Shown here: one piece after another, positions 34,150-43,458 of the stretch
Layout: each line of letters opens with the position of its first letter
Position numbering within the stretch: position 1 is the stretch's first letter
From: Actinorhabdospora filicis
GTDB lineage: Bacteria > Actinomycetota > Actinomycetes > Mycobacteriales > Micromonosporaceae
Assembly: GCF_030269765.1 (NCBI RefSeq)
Contig: NZ_BSTX01000003.1
Span: 863,959-927,958 of the forward strand
DNA length: 64,000 bases
Reading direction: 5' to 3'
Made by a program: the position numbers and the translations under genes
The notes under the pieces: model-generated
Database searches by the model: none
Seen by the model: only the letters and a program-made list of their open reading frames with translations
Told to the model about the DNA's origin: nothing

Positions 34150-34640
34150 TAACTTTCCTTTTCCATGATGGGGGAAGGAATGCGCGTCTCTTTCGCGGTG
34201 TCCCCGACTGGCGGCCGGGGACACCCAATTACCCGGTGACCGCCGGGCCCGGTGCGTGCCGAAACGTTTGGCGCCGTTTCGGCCGGGCTCGAAGGCGGTC
34301 GATCGATTCTTACACGATGGACACTGTGGACTGTCAATGAGGTCGATGTCCGGCGCGGCGAATCCCCCGTGCGCGGGATACCGGCGACCCGTTCGTGGAA
34401 ACCGCCGTCCGGGAATCGCCGAGTCCGGGCCGCCGCACGCGCGAGCGGTCACGATGTAGAGAGGCGTCCTCGGAAACCCGGCGGCTCCCCTTCGCCACGG
34501 AGGGTGTTGGAGCGGCCCGGGCTTGGTAGGTTAGGTGTGCCTCTCATGAGGCCGCACTCATTAACGAGCGCGCGTCCAATTACCCGGACACGGCGGGCCG
34601 CCCGTTTGGCGACGGGCGGCCCGTCCCGTGTCCGTCTCCC
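34150..34640. other. Gene-free 490-bp stretch between herA and the small membrane-protein gene
   Basis: No convincing gene on either strand. It contains the herA terminator at 34585-34634. CAATTACCCGG occurs twice (near 34227 and 34577). At 34527-34536 GTAGGTTAGG resembles a left half iron box; the right half is poor, so it is not called. The low-GC segment 34290-34330 (CGATTCTTACACGATGG) is the likely promoter zone for the downstream minus-strand unit. Confidence 0.5.
34585..34634 (-). terminator. Strong two-tier terminator after herA
   Basis: Outer arms CGGACACGG (34585-34593) and CCGTGTCCG (34626-34634) enclose an inner perfect 11-bp stem GGGCCGCCCGT (34595-34605) / ACGGGCGGCCC (34612-34622). 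It ends 7 bases before the herA stop in minus-strand terms. It separates herA from the sbcDC-nurA unit transcriptionally. Confidence 0.75.
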
Positions 34641-36398
<1,758 letters not shown>

Positions 36399-36402
36399 CC
36401 TC

Positions 36403-37155
36403 TCACCCGGCTGTGACAGAACGGACGTAGCGGAGGATCAGGTTGTCCTCCGACTGGAGCGCGTGGGCCAGCGCCATGCGCCGCACCGGCGAGTGCGGCC
36501 CGGCGGTGATGCGTCCCGCGCCCGCCCCGGCCAGCATCGGCGAGAGCGTCAGGTCCAGCTCGTCGACGAGGCCGGCGGCGGTGAGCTCGCCCAGAATGTG
36601 CGGGCCGCCCTCGCACAGGATCTGCGTCAGCCCGCGCTCGGCCAGCGCCCGCACGGCCAGCGCGAAGTCCACCGTGGACTCCCCGCACACCAGCACGTCG
36701 GCATGCTCGGCCAGCGCCTTCCGCTTCTCCTCGGGCGCGTTTCCGCAGGTCACCACGATGGCCCGGACGGGCGCGCGGGTGAAGATGGGCGCGGCGGGGT
36801 CCAGGTCCAGCGACGCGCTGACCACCGCCATCACCGGGTGCTCGGGCAGGCCGTGCTCGCGGCGCCAGGCGACGCGCGCGGCGTCCATGCGCAGGTCCTC
36901 GTAGCCTTCGCGGCGGACGGTGCCCGCGCCGGTCAGCAGGACGTCGCAGAGCTTGCGCAGGATCTTGAAGACCCGCTTGTCGGCGCCGCTGGACAGCCCG
37001 GCCGACTCGCCCTCCACCGAGACCGCCCCGTCGGCGCTGGACACGAAGTTGACCCGCAGGTGAGTCGCCGAGCGGTCGGCGGGCGCGTAGAGGGCGTCGA
37101 TGTCGGCGTCGGCGAGCTCGGCGCCCGCCCCGGCCGGCCAGATGCGCGTGATCAT
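36403..37155 (-). CDS. RibD C-terminal-domain reductase (pyrimidine reductase family)
   Basis: A 250-residue dihydrofolate-reductase-fold protein of the RibD C-terminal family. It shows LRVNFVSSADGAVSVEGESAGLSS at the N-terminal strand, then LCDVLLTGAGTVRREGY. ILCEGGPHILGELTAAGLVDELDLTLSPML gives the NADPH and substrate strands. Without the deaminase half it could reduce a riboflavin-pathway pyrimidine or another carbonyl compound. It is 13 bases after the K+ channel gene and 4 bases before herA, forming a three-gene unit whose members have no obvious shared pathway. Confidence 0.85.
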   Translation of the reverse strand: MITRIWPAGAGAELADADIDALYAPADRSATHLRVNFVSSADGAVSVEGESAGLSSGADKRVFKILRKLCDVLLTGAGTVRREGYEDLRMDAARVAWRREHGLPEHPVMAVVSASLDLDPAAPIFTRAPVRAIVVTCGNAPEEKRKALAEHADVLVCGESTVDFALAVRALAERGLTQILCEGGPHILGELTAAGLVDELDLTLSPMLAGAGAGRITAGPHSPVRRMALAHALQSEDNLILRYVRSVTAG

Positions 37156-37168
37156 CGGGTCAACCTAC

Positions 37169-38167
37169 TCACTTCGCCGGGACCGTCACGAGGGTGTCCC
37201 CGGCGGCCAGCGCGGCGACCTCGTCGAAGCGCAGCCGCCGTCCGTCGCGGACCACGGCGACCACCAGGTCGCGGACCTCGCGCGGCCGGGCACCCACCTC
37301 ACCGGGGTCCACACCGCGCTCGATCAGGTCGAGCCCGGTGCCCTGGGTGAGCAGGTCCTCGATGACGTCGCCGACGGCCGGGGCCACCGTGGACAGTCCC
37401 AGCAGCCGCCCGGAGGCGTCCGAGGAGGTGATCACCACGCTCGCGCCGGACTGCCGCAGCAGCGGCGCGTTCTCCGCCTCCCGCGCCGCGGCGACGATCA
37501 CGGCGTCCGGCGCGCACTGCCGCGCGGTGAGCGTGATCAGCACGGCGGTGTCGTCGCGGTCGGCGGCGACGATGACGCGCGAGGCGTGCCCGGCGACCGC
37601 CCGCGTCAGGATCGCCGAGCGCGTGGCGTCCCCCTGCACCGTCACATACCCGTCGGAATTCGCCTCCTGCACCAGTTCATGGCGGCGGTCGACGACGACG
37701 ATCCGCTCGGCCGGGACGCCGTTGGCGCGCAGCGTGGCGATCGCGCTGCGCCCCTTCGTCCCGTAGCCGACGACGATGGTGTGCTCGCGCAACGCGTTGC
37801 TCCAGCGGGTCTCGCGCCACACCTCGCGGGTGCGGCGGGTGAGCACCTCGACGGTGGTGCCGACGAGGACGACCAGGAAGATCACCCGCAGCGGGGTGAT
37901 GAGGACGATGTTGACCAGGCGCGAGACGGTGTCCACGGGGACGACGTCCCCGTACCCGGTGGTGCTGAGCGTGACCGTCGCGTAGTACACCGCGTCCAGC
38001 ACCGAGACGCTCCCGTCGGCGGTGTCGCGGTATCCACCCCGGTCCACGATCACCAGCAGGCACGCCAGCACCAGGCACGCCCCCGCCGCCGCGAGCCGCA
38101 CCAGGATCGCCCGCGGCGCGCTCCGCCGGGCCCGCGGGATGTGGACGGGACTCTGAAAGTCGGACAC
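37169..38167 (-). CDS. Voltage-independent K+ channel with RCK (TrkA-N) domain
   Basis: A two-transmembrane potassium channel. Helix 1 is LAAAGACLVLACLLVIV. The selectivity filter is TLSTTGYGDVVP, and helix 2 is IVLITPLRVIFLVVLVGTTVEV. A cytosolic RCK domain begins HTIVVGYGTKGRSAIATL (NAD/nucleotide-binding GxGxxG) and ends in a TrkA-C-like domain DTLVTVPAK. The GTG at 38167 (332 residues) is preferred because TAAGAT lies seven bases upstream, as in leaderless promoters. A GTG at 38251 would add 28 residues of low-complexity sequence. Co-directional with the RibD-like and HerA-like genes. Confidence 0.88.
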   Translation of the reverse strand: MSDFQSPVHIPRARRSAPRAILVRLAAAGACLVLACLLVIVDRGGYRDTADGSVSVLDAVYYATVTLSTTGYGDVVPVDTVSRLVNIVLITPLRVIFLVVLVGTTVEVLTRRTREVWRETRWSNALREHTIVVGYGTKGRSAIATLRANGVPAERIVVVDRRHELVQEANSDGYVTVQGDATRSAILTRAVAGHASRVIVAADRDDTAVLITLTARQCAPDAVIVAAAREAENAPLLRQSGASVVITSSDASGRLLGLSTVAPAVGDVIEDLLTQGTGLDLIERGVDPGEVGARPREVRDLVVAVVRDGRRLRFDEVAALAAGDTLVTVPAK

Positions 38168-38293
38168 ATCGGAGATCTTATGACAGATCGCATCACGGTC
38201 CGTCACTGAAACATCCGGCCGAACGACCCTGGCGACACGTACCACCACCACCGTTAACCTGATGTCATCTCCCGCCCACTAGAAGGAGAACCC

Positions 38294-39364
38294 ATGAGCA
38301 TCAAACGCGTGCTCGCCCGTATCGCCGCGACGTTATTAGCGGCGGTCCTCGGAGCCGTCGCCCTCGCCCCCTCGGCCGCCGACGCGGCCGTCCCCGACCG
38401 TTTCGGCTTCGCGCTGTGGTCGGGCGGCGTGGTCTCCCAGTCGGTGCCGCCCGGCATCTCCGTCACCCCCTCGGGACCGCCCGGACGCTGGCTGGTGAAG
38501 ATCCCCGGCCAGGGCATCGCCGGCGGCGTCGTCCACGTCACCGCCGTCCACGACGCGGTCGCCACCCCCAACGGCCGCTTCTGCCAGGCCGAGAAGTGGG
38601 GACCGGATTCCTCGGTCCCGCCCAACGAGCTCGTCCTCGTGTCGTGCTGGCGCACCACCGGCGTCCTCGACCCCGTCCCCGGCTTCTCCGTGCAGTTCTC
38701 CGCCAGCTCCGGCCCCGTAGGCGGCGGCCTCTACGGCTACATGTTCAACTCGCCCACCTGCGTCATCGCCGCCACCTACAACTCCGTCGGCGCCCCCAAC
38801 AACTGCATCCACGCCGGCCCCGGCGCCTACTCGGTGACCTTCAACGGCCTCGCCACCGCCGGCCCCCAGGACGGATCGGTGGAAGTCACCGCGGTGAACT
38901 CCGTGGCGGCCCGCTGCAAGCCCGTGTCATGGAGCTCAGGACCCTCGCAGTCATTCAGGGTCTTCTGCTACAACGTCGCCGGCGTCCTCACCGACAGCGC
39001 CTTCACCATCACCTACCAGCTCAAGCGGTCCCTCTACGGCCCCGCCTTCCCACCCACCCGCTTCGGCTACATCTACAACGCCCCCGGAGCAGGTCCCCCC
39101 TCGACCAACTACAACTCGGTCGTCGGCGCCAACGCCTGGGGCGGCGGCCCGCCCGTCTGGACCGTGAAGTACTACCAGCTCTCCGGCGGCGGAGCCCCCG
39201 GCAACTCACAAGCGGTGGCCTTCGGCCCCAACCCCAACTTCTGCGGGCTATCCCGCCCATGGCTGGCCGCAGGAGTGGACATCGTCGCCTTCGTGAACTG
39301 CTTCGACAACACGGGTAACCCCGTGAACGACCGATTCACGAACAGCTACTCCTCACGCGTGTAG
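38294..39364 (+). CDS. Secreted protein with three internal repeats
   Basis: Not recognised by family. A 356-residue exported protein: signal peptide MSIKRVLARIAATLLAAVLG ending near ADA. Three roughly 95-residue repeats follow. Each has a start like FGFALW / GYMFN / FGYIYN, a Val-Thr strand (VVHVTAVHD, SVEVTAVNS, QAVAFGPNP), and a pair of cysteines (FCQAEKW..VSCW, RCKPVSW..VFCY, FCGLSRPW..VNCF). Each ends in a strand before Ser/Tyr-rich sequence. One disulfide per repeat is likely. AGAAGGAG precedes the ATG. A cell-surface or binding protein is inferred. Confidence 0.75.
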   Translation: MSIKRVLARIAATLLAAVLGAVALAPSAADAAVPDRFGFALWSGGVVSQSVPPGISVTPSGPPGRWLVKIPGQGIAGGVVHVTAVHDAVATPNGRFCQAEKWGPDSSVPPNELVLVSCWRTTGVLDPVPGFSVQFSASSGPVGGGLYGYMFNSPTCVIAATYNSVGAPNNCIHAGPGAYSVTFNGLATAGPQDGSVEVTAVNSVAARCKPVSWSSGPSQSFRVFCYNVAGVLTDSAFTITYQLKRSLYGPAFPPTRFGYIYNAPGAGPPSTNYNSVVGANAWGGGPPVWTVKYYQLSGGGAPGNSQAVAFGPNPNFCGLSRPWLAAGVDIVAFVNCFDNTGNPVNDRFTNSYSSRV

Positions 39365-39382
39365 GGGAGAAAGAGCAAGGCA

Positions 39383-39426
39383 GAAGGCGAGAAGGCAAGA
39401 AGGCAAGAAGGCAAGAAGGAAGGAAG
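39383..39426 (+). repeat. 8-bp tandem repeat GAAGGCAA
   Basis: About 5.5 consecutive copies of GAAGG(C/A)(A/G)(A/G), starting 19 bases after the stop of the secreted protein; three copies are exact GAAGGCAA. Confidence 0.85.
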
Positions 39427-39429
39427 CCG

Positions 39430-39453
39430 CGCCGCCCGTACCAACGGGCGGCG
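39430..39453 (+). terminator. Terminator of the secreted-protein gene
   Basis: Perfect 10-bp stem CGCCGCCCGT / ACGGGCGGCG with an ACCA loop, 66 bases after the stop. Confidence 0.6.
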
Positions 39454-39926
39454 TGGCGAAAGACCGGCAGGGGCGCATGGCGGGTGCGGCGGTGGGTGGG
39501 TGAGATGCGGTGGGGAGGCGGCCGCGCCGAAAGACCGGCCGGGCCAGGCGAGCAGCGGTGGGTGAAGCCCGCCCGAGGTGAGAGCCGGTGACGGATGACC
39601 GGCCGGGTGTGGTGCGCGGCCTGGTGCGGTGGGGGTGAGACGAAGGCAGGCCGGGTGCGATGGGCGTGCAGCCTGCAGTGCGGTGGGGTGAGACGAAGGC
39701 AGGACCCGGGCCACCCCACGAAGCGGTGGGTGAAGGCCGCCCGAGGCGAGGTCCGGGGACGATGTCACAAGCCGGGTGCGATGCGTAGCAGGGTAGGGCT
39801 CTTGACCGAAGCCGCAGCCGCAGCCGAAGAGCCTGGCCGTCACGACAGACCAGGCCCCGCACAACCTTTCCCGAAGAGAGCTGGATCTTTTGGCGTGCGG
39901 CCTGACGGGTCATGAGAACGAGGGTT

Positions 39927-39967
39927 CTGGGGGTGTCAAGACAGCTCTTCCGTCTTGACACCCCCAG
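39927..39967. repeat. Perfect 16-bp inverted repeat (hairpin)
   Basis: CTGGGGGTGTCAAGAC (39927-39942) and GTCTTGACACCCCCAG (39952-39967) around a 9-base loop, isolated in the non-coding repeat region. No T tract flanks it, and no gene ends nearby. Confidence 0.85.
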
Positions 39968-40490
39968 GTTCATCGTTCACCGTCTGCGAGGCCGAACGAC
40001 GGGAGATCCGCGGGTAGCACGCCGAACGAGAAGGGTGGGGATGGAAGGGCCGGGCCAAGGGGGAGAGGCACGACGGAGGTGGTGCAGGGCGGGATGGAGC
40101 GAGGCTGAGGGCGGGGGGAGTCGCTGCGGCGGGGCGCGGAGGGGTGGGGTGGCCCCGGTGGCCGGGCGTGGCTGGGGTGAGGTGTGCGGCCCGCAAGCCG
40201 AGAGATGGCGGGGCGAGAGGTGCGGCCGAGGGCCAACGGGGGCTGCGGGGACAGGTCAGGGGGATGCGTGACGGGGGTGGTGCGGGCCGGGGTGAGGCCG
40301 AGGGTCGGGGAAGGCACCGGGGAACCCGGGAGGTGGGCTGGTGTGGCCCGGCTGTGAGCGTGGCCTGGCGGTGAGGGAGACGGCCCGCAAGCCGAAAGAC
40401 GGCGGGAGAAGCCAGCGCGACCACAGCGAAGCCCCCAAACCCCCTCCAACCCCCCTTGCCATTAACCCTCCGTTACGCCATCCTCCCCCC

Positions 40491-41240
40491 ATGACTCACC
40501 CAACCCCCCCACCCCCCACCCACTCCATCCAGCTCTACACCCTCCGCCACCAACTCGAACAATCCCCCGCCGCCACCCTCTCCGCCCTCGCCACCCTCGG
40601 CTACACCACCGTCGAGCTCGCGGGCCTGAAAGGCCTCACCCCCACCGCCTTCCGCCGCCTCCTCGACGACTCCGGCCTGCGCGCCTCCTCCGCCCACGTC
40701 CCCCTGCGCGACACCGAAGCGGGCGTGGACGAGATGCTCGAAGACGCCGCAACCCTGGGCAACACCCACCTGGTCATCCCCATGGCCCGATTCGACGACG
40801 CCGACGGCTGGAAGCGCTTCGCCGAGTCCCTCACCGCCGCCGCGGCAAAGGCCAAAGACCAGGGCATCGCCCTCGGCTACCACAACCACGCCCACGAGTT
40901 CGCCCCCTTGCCCGACGGTCAGCGCCCCTACGACGTCCTCACCGCCTACACCGACGCCGCCCTCGTCCACCTCGAACTCGACTTCTACTGGGCGGTCCAC
41001 GCCGGCGTCGACCCTCGCGACATCCTCGGTGCGCACCGCGGCCGGGTGAAGCAGGTCCATGTGAAGGACCGCACGCTGACCGGCGCGATGGCGGACCCGG
41101 GCGAGGGCGCGATCGCGTTCACGGATCTGATCCCGATGGCGGAGCGCTCGGGCGTGGTGGAGTTCATCGTCGAGCGCGACGACAGTCCCGACCCGCTGAA
41201 GACGGCGAAGACGGGACTGGACTTCCTCAGAACGTTCTAA
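40491..41240 (+). CDS. Sugar phosphate isomerase/epimerase (xylose isomerase-like TIM barrel)
   Basis: A 249-residue AP-endonuclease-2/IolE-type TIM barrel. It shows IQLYTLRHQLEQ at strand 1, GYTTVELAGLKG, and GIALGYHNHAHEF with metal His residues. VHLELDFYWAVHAGVDP (Glu/Asp ligands) and VKQVHVKDR (His ligand) follow, ending in FIVERDDSPDPLKTAKTGLDFL. Typical substrates are inositol or ketose derivatives; here unknown. The first eight codons are Pro-rich (THPTPPPPTH). There is no Shine-Dalgarno sequence, so the start could be leaderless. It converges with a 4-base overlap on the acyltransferase gene. Confidence 0.88.
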   Translation: MTHPTPPPPTHSIQLYTLRHQLEQSPAATLSALATLGYTTVELAGLKGLTPTAFRRLLDDSGLRASSAHVPLRDTEAGVDEMLEDAATLGNTHLVIPMARFDDADGWKRFAESLTAAAAKAKDQGIALGYHNHAHEFAPLPDGQRPYDVLTAYTDAALVHLELDFYWAVHAGVDPRDILGAHRGRVKQVHVKDRTLTGAMADPGEGAIAFTDLIPMAERSGVVEFIVERDDSPDPLKTAKTGLDFLRTF

Positions 41241-42217
41241 AGCGAAAACCACCCGCCCCGCTGCTCCCACCGGCCGCCTTCGGCGATGTGGTCGGCGAGC
41301 ACGCGGCGCAGGGTGCTGTCGCGGGGCAGTTCGGCGGGGTCGACGCGCTCGGGCGCGCTGACCACGCGCTTGAACACGAAGCGCAGGACGTCGAGGGTGC
41401 CGTTCTTCCCGGCCTCCTCATCGGCGGGGAGGAGGGTGAACAGCTTCCCGAAGCGCGCGATGTTCGTGTCCGGCAGCGCTGCGCCCAGGCGCGGGTCGAG
41501 CAGCCAGGACAGGCACGTGGCCTTGTCGGCGCCGAACTCGGGGAAGGTCTTGGGGAAGAACTCCCGGGCGCGTTCGAAGGAGTCCTCGCATGCCTCGGGG
41601 CTCATGGGGCCGCCGGTCTCGGGGATGTGGACGCCGAGGACGGGCCCGTCGAGGGCGGTGGAGTGGTGCATGTCGAACTGGAGGCGGCCGAGGCGGTAGA
41701 TGGAGCCGCGGAAGTGCAGGGTGAACCAGAAGGACACGTCGAGGCCGGATTCGCCGTAGATGGCCCGGTTGATGCGCAGTTTCTCGCCGACGTCGCCGAA
41801 GGTGGCCCAGGAGACGTCCTCGGGGATGCCGCGTTCGGCGTGCCAGGCGAGGGTCGCGGGGAGGTGGGCGAGGAAGGCGTAGAGGTAGACGAGCCGCGCC
41901 TTGGGGTCGCGGTGGTGGGCGGTGGACGGCCACATGAGCATCCCGTGCCCGCCCATGCCGGAGCGCAGGTGCGCCACCGTGCGCTCCAGGATCCACCACA
42001 GCTCGGGGTCGGCTTCAGGATCGGGACGGGCGCCGACGGCGTCGGCGACGTCGATCTCGTCGGCGCCCATGCGGTGGAGGGCGCGGATGACCTCGGCCTG
42101 GGAGGGCAGGGTCACGGGGGCGGCGTCGAGTCCGTCCCACACGGTCATGATCTCCCGCGCGGGCTCGGGCCAGCCGAGGTGGGCGCGCACGCTCTCCAGG
42201 TCCGTCACGCAGGCCAT
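41237..42217 (-). CDS. Acyltransferase with NAT_N and GNAT_C domains
   Basis: A 326-residue protein in two parts. The N-terminal helical region (about 1-120) has LGWPEPAREIM and LHRMGADEIDVADAVGA. The GNAT-like C-terminal half has VSFWFTLHFRGSIYRLGRLQFDMH, VLGVHIPETGGPMSPEACEDSFERA and FPEFGADKATCLSWLLDP. This organisation fits the paired PF18082/PF18164 acyltransferases, whose substrates are uncharacterised. The start is the ATG at 42217; a GTG three codons inside is also possible. Confidence 0.75.
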   Translation of the reverse strand: MACVTDLESVRAHLGWPEPAREIMTVWDGLDAAPVTLPSQAEVIRALHRMGADEIDVADAVGARPDPEADPELWWILERTVAHLRSGMGGHGMLMWPSTAHHRDPKARLVYLYAFLAHLPATLAWHAERGIPEDVSWATFGDVGEKLRINRAIYGESGLDVSFWFTLHFRGSIYRLGRLQFDMHHSTALDGPVLGVHIPETGGPMSPEACEDSFERAREFFPKTFPEFGADKATCLSWLLDPRLGAALPDTNIARFGKLFTLLPADEEAGKNGTLDVLRFVFKRVVSAPERVDPAELPRDSTLRRVLADHIAEGGRWEQRGGWFSL

Positions 42218-42275
42218 CTCACCCGACGGTGACCGGCTCCGTCAACTCTCAGGAAGCGCGCCTACAATCCCACGG

Positions 42276-42662
42276 GTGGCCCGGTTCTTCACCCGTCGTT
42301 GGATCTTCGCGCACACCGCGCTCGTCGTGGTGCTGGCGGCGTTCGCGTGGCTGGCGTGGTGGCAGATCGGCCGGGCGGCCGGTGGCAACGCGCTGAGCTG
42401 GGCTTATGCCTTCGAGTGGCCGTTGTTCGGGCTGTGCGCGATCGCGCTGTGGATTCGTGAGATCCGGCAGGAGCTGCGCAAGAACGGGCCGCTGGCGCGG
42501 CCGGAAGATCCGCCGATGGAGTCGCCCTTCGAGACGAAGGCGACATACGCGCGGCCCGCGTCGGGCGATGACGAGCTGTCGGCGTACAACGAGTACCTGG
42601 CCTGGATGAACGAGAATCCGGACCGGCGCGCGAGCGACTACCCCGGGAGACAAAACGCATGA
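42276..42662 (+). CDS. Two-span membrane protein
   Basis: A 128-residue membrane protein. Helix 1 is IFAHTALVVVLAAFAWLAWW and helix 2 is AFEWPLFGLCAIALWIREI. A charged cytosolic tail ends LAWMNENPDRRASDYPG. Function is unknown. TACAAT at 42263-42268 ends seven bases before the GTG, indicating a leaderless transcript. The stop overlaps the ATG of the DUF3817 gene by 4 bases, so the two are coupled. Confidence 0.75.
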   Translation: MARFFTRRWIFAHTALVVVLAAFAWLAWWQIGRAAGGNALSWAYAFEWPLFGLCAIALWIREIRQELRKNGPLARPEDPPMESPFETKATYARPASGDDELSAYNEYLAWMNENPDRRASDYPGRQNA

Positions 42663-42997
42663 AGGCGGCGCTGACCCGTTACCGGATCATGGCGTACATC
42701 GTCGGGACCATGCTGATCCTGCTGTTCTTCGTGGCGATGCCGCTGCGGTACCTGTCGCCGGACGGCTCGGACCTGGAGAGCACCGGCGTGCTGATGTCGG
42801 CGATCATCGGGCCGGTCCACGGGTTCCTGTACGTGGTGTACCTGATCTGCGCCTTCGATGTCTCCCGCCGGGCGGGCTGGCCGCTGCCGAAGACCCTGGG
42901 CGTGCTGATCTCGGGGACGATCCCGGTGGTCTCGTTCGTGGCCGAGCGCTGGGTGCGCCGGCAGGTCGAGCCGCGCCTGGTCGCCGAGGCCGCCTGA
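42659..42997 (+). CDS. DUF3817 family membrane protein
   Basis: A 112-residue integral membrane protein with three helices (IVGTMLILLFFVAMPL, GPVHGFLYVVYLICAFDVS and LGVLISGTIPVVSFVAE). The GPVHGFLY motif and the C-terminal WVRRQVEP are typical of DUF3817, abundant in actinobacteria and of unknown function. Translationally coupled to the preceding membrane-protein gene. Confidence 0.88.
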   Translation: MKAALTRYRIMAYIVGTMLILLFFVAMPLRYLSPDGSDLESTGVLMSAIIGPVHGFLYVVYLICAFDVSRRAGWPLPKTLGVLISGTIPVVSFVAERWVRRQVEPRLVAEAA

Positions 42998-43104
42998 CCT
43001 CCCGCCACCTTTTCGGCGGAAAGCTTCGTCGCCGCGTGTTCACTTGAGTGTCGTTTTTCACTAGGCTGCCGTCACACCACCGTCCACTGTGAACGGAGGC
43101 AGCA

Positions 43105-43452
43105 ATGCTAGTGGGCATCAGGTCGACCGGGCGCTCCAGCGCGGCCGGGAACGACTCCGTCGGAGCCGCCGAGGGCTTCCAGGGCATCAAGAAGTCCTTC
43201 GACGACTCCTGCGCGGCGGCCGAGGGCGCCGCCAAGGAGTCGCCCATCGTGAGCGCCCTGCGCGCCTATCACGGTGACAATGCCAAGGCCCTCCAGTCGA
43301 TCAACGACCACGGCCGCTCGGTCGGGGAGAACATCGTCAACGGCACCGGACGCACCGTCGCCAAGGACGTCGACCTCGCCGACGGCTTCTGGCTGGTGAC
43401 GCCGGAGGTCGGCGAGGCCCGGTACCGCCAGATCACCGAGATCAACCGGTAG
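43105..43452 (+). CDS. Small ESX-like (DUF6507/WXG100-type) protein
   Basis: A 115-residue helical protein with no signal peptide and good ribosome site GGAGG. The central segment IKKSFDDSCAAAEGAAKESPIVSALRAYHGDNAKAL resembles the second helix of DUF6507/WXG-like actinomycete proteins. The C-terminus FWLVTPEVGEARYRQITE looks extended. It ends 6 bases before an 843-residue gene, a layout typical of type VII secretion substrates or their partners. No EccC/EccB genes are in the window. Assignment rests on pattern and context. Confidence 0.55.
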   Translation: MLVGIRSTGRSSAAGNDSVGAAEGFQGIKKSFDDSCAAAEGAAKESPIVSALRAYHGDNAKALQSINDHGRSVGENIVNGTGRTVAKDVDLADGFWLVTPEVGEARYRQITEINR

Positions 43453-43458
43453 GCGGCC

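Larger units (their letters stand above)
39365..40490. other. 1.1-kb non-coding, purine-skewed repetitive region
   Basis: No gene is supported on either strand. The plus strand is strongly G/A-rich from 39365 to about 40430, then flips to C-rich. It holds imperfect direct repeats. GCGGTGGGTGAAG-type units occur near 39554 and 39722. TGCGGTGGGGGTGAGACG at 39625 recurs nearly unchanged at 39679. CCCGCAAGCCGA with AGA and GGCGGG occurs at 40187 and 40381. It looks like a degenerate repeat field or decayed sequence. Confidence 0.6.

Noticed and set aside
34527..34545. Possible iron box (GTAGGTTAGG left half)
   Set aside because: Right half does not match; about 12 of 19 positions only, and no start codon is suitably placed.
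39936..40424. 162-codon Pro/Ala/Ser-rich frame on the minus strand in the repeat field
   Set aside because: Composition follows purine skew of the plus strand; crosses the 16-bp hairpin; no ribosome site or homology.
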